A DNA stretch of 64,000 bases. Origin: CAYWYR01 sp964462685. GTDB taxonomy: Bacteria; Bacteroidota; Ignavibacteria; Kapaibacteriales; UBA2268. The DNA lies in NCBI GenBank assembly GCA_964462685.1, contig CAYWYR010000013.1, positions 33,701 through 97,700 of the forward strand, written 5' to 3'. Numbering within the stretch: the first letter of the stretch is position 1; every line of letters starts with the position of its first letter. A model generated the notes under the pieces. That model made no database searches and was not told the origin of the DNA. It worked only from the letters and a program-made list of their open reading frames with translations. Below, one piece after another: positions 63,468-64,000 of this stretch. The translations under genes were made by a program, and so were the position numbers.

Positions 63468-63508
63468 CTGGCTATCCGCCTTTAGATATCGTTAACATTT
63501 CAATTTAG

Positions 63509-63581
63509 CACGGGTGGTAGGACTTGAACCCACAGCCAACGGTTTTGGAGACCGCTACTCTACCAATTGAGCTACACCCGT
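63509..63581 (-). tRNA. tRNA-Trp (CCA anticodon)
   Basis: A cloverleaf can be drawn: acceptor ACGGGTG/CACCCGT, anticodon stem GCGGT/ACCGT with loop CTCCAAA (anticodon CCA), and T arm GTGGG-TTCAAGT-CCTAC. No encoded 3' CCA. Confidence 0.93.
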
Positions 63582-63655
63582 ATATTATCCAGTATATTTC
63601 GAGTCCAGCATTATATAGGCTAGAACCCGACAAGCAAAATACCATTCGTTTCAAG

Positions 63656-63727
<72 letters not shown>

Positions 63728-63947
63728 AAGAAAGCATCCAAAAATCTCAAAGCTCTGCTCAAAACACAAGAAAGGAAGCTTTTCATGAAAGCTCCCTGCC
63801 TTAAGATAAACTTTTTCCGCCCGCACTTTAAGCTTACCAAAGCGGAAGTGCGTAAAGGCCAGTTACGGCAATCGCAACGCCATAACAAAACCATATCAAT
63901 AGCACCACATCAATAGTTTGTGCACTATTTCAGTGAGATCATTTTTG

Positions 63948-64000
63948 AGCGGGAGACGAGATTCGAACTCGCGACCCTCAGCTTGGAAGGCTGATGCTCT
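63948..64000 (-). tRNA. tRNA-Gly (TCC anticodon), 5' part outside the window
   Basis: The 3' part is present: anticodon stem CAGCC/(C)TGAG, loop TTCCAAG with anticodon TCC, T loop TTCGAAT and acceptor strand CTCCCGC. The 220 bases between it and tRNA-Thr hold no gene; a GGAGCTTTC/GAAAAGCTTCC hairpin lies near 63774-63795. Confidence 0.88.

Overview
The window comes from a moderately AT-rich Gram-negative bacterium of the Bacteroidota/Balneolota/Rhodothermota lineage, most likely Balneolota (phylum assignment is inference). Supporting signs are a SUF operon ordered Rrf2-sufB-C-D-S-sufT-ferredoxin reductase-IscA, TPR sensor kinases, lipoproteins with a Bacteroidota-like lipobox, Bacteroidota-type promoters (TTTG, about 20 bases, TAnnTTTG), DNA topoisomerase I without Cys zinc fingers, Cry-DASH, and a Salinibacter/Chlorobium-like set of genes for carotenoid acyl glycosides. 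No insertion sequence, prophage or CRISPR array is visible.

Layout. 1-7.3 kb: end of an acyl-CoA carboxylase beta subunit, a TPR histidine kinase, recG, a small secreted protein, and lycopene cyclase plus crtZ. 7.4-12.4 kb: an ECF sigma factor, an anti-sigma protein that appears to span both membranes (inner-membrane helix plus outer-membrane beta-barrel), a lipoprotein, radA and another lipoprotein. 12.4-20.5 kb: the SUF iron-sulfur assembly operon behind an Rrf2 regulator, with a divergent peroxiredoxin-like gene. 20.5-25 kb: a NYN nuclease, then crtB-acyltransferase-glycosyltransferase-cruF. 25-32.9 kb: a CheY-like receiver with a CHASE-PAS kinase-like protein whose ATPase domain is eroded, Cry-DASH, a penicillin-acylase-like Ntn hydrolase with Cys at the nucleophile position, an SDR and a small acidic protein. 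33-38.6 kb: a second ECF/anti-sigma/Spy-like cassette, crtI, a crtD-like desaturase without a normal start codon, and a VapBC pair with a frameshifted toxin.

38.7-51.3 kb: a lipoprotein hydrolase, cutA, radC and an aldehyde dehydrogenase; then a decayed spacer holding an RHS-core fossil and 'TCATTCCGAG' repeats; rfbC, motA/motB, an outer-membrane protein, topA, a DUF2442 gene with a broken DUF4160 neighbour, hppD, rlmH and a SnoaL-like protein. 51.4-64 kb: the transcription/translation core, read right to left as tRNA-Gly, tRNA-Thr, tRNA-Trp, secE, nusG, rplK, rplA, rplJ, rplL, rpoB, rpoC, with structured spacers including a terminator-like hairpin just before rpoB.

Functional themes. Three separated carotenoid loci together encode phytoene synthesis, desaturation, cyclisation, ring hydroxylation, 1',2'-hydration, glycosylation and acylation, consistent with a membrane-anchored carotenoid acyl glycoside. 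The photolyase and two envelope-stress sigma cassettes fit a light-exposed, oxidatively stressed habitat. The most unusual single item is the dual-membrane anti-sigma architecture at 8061-9347.
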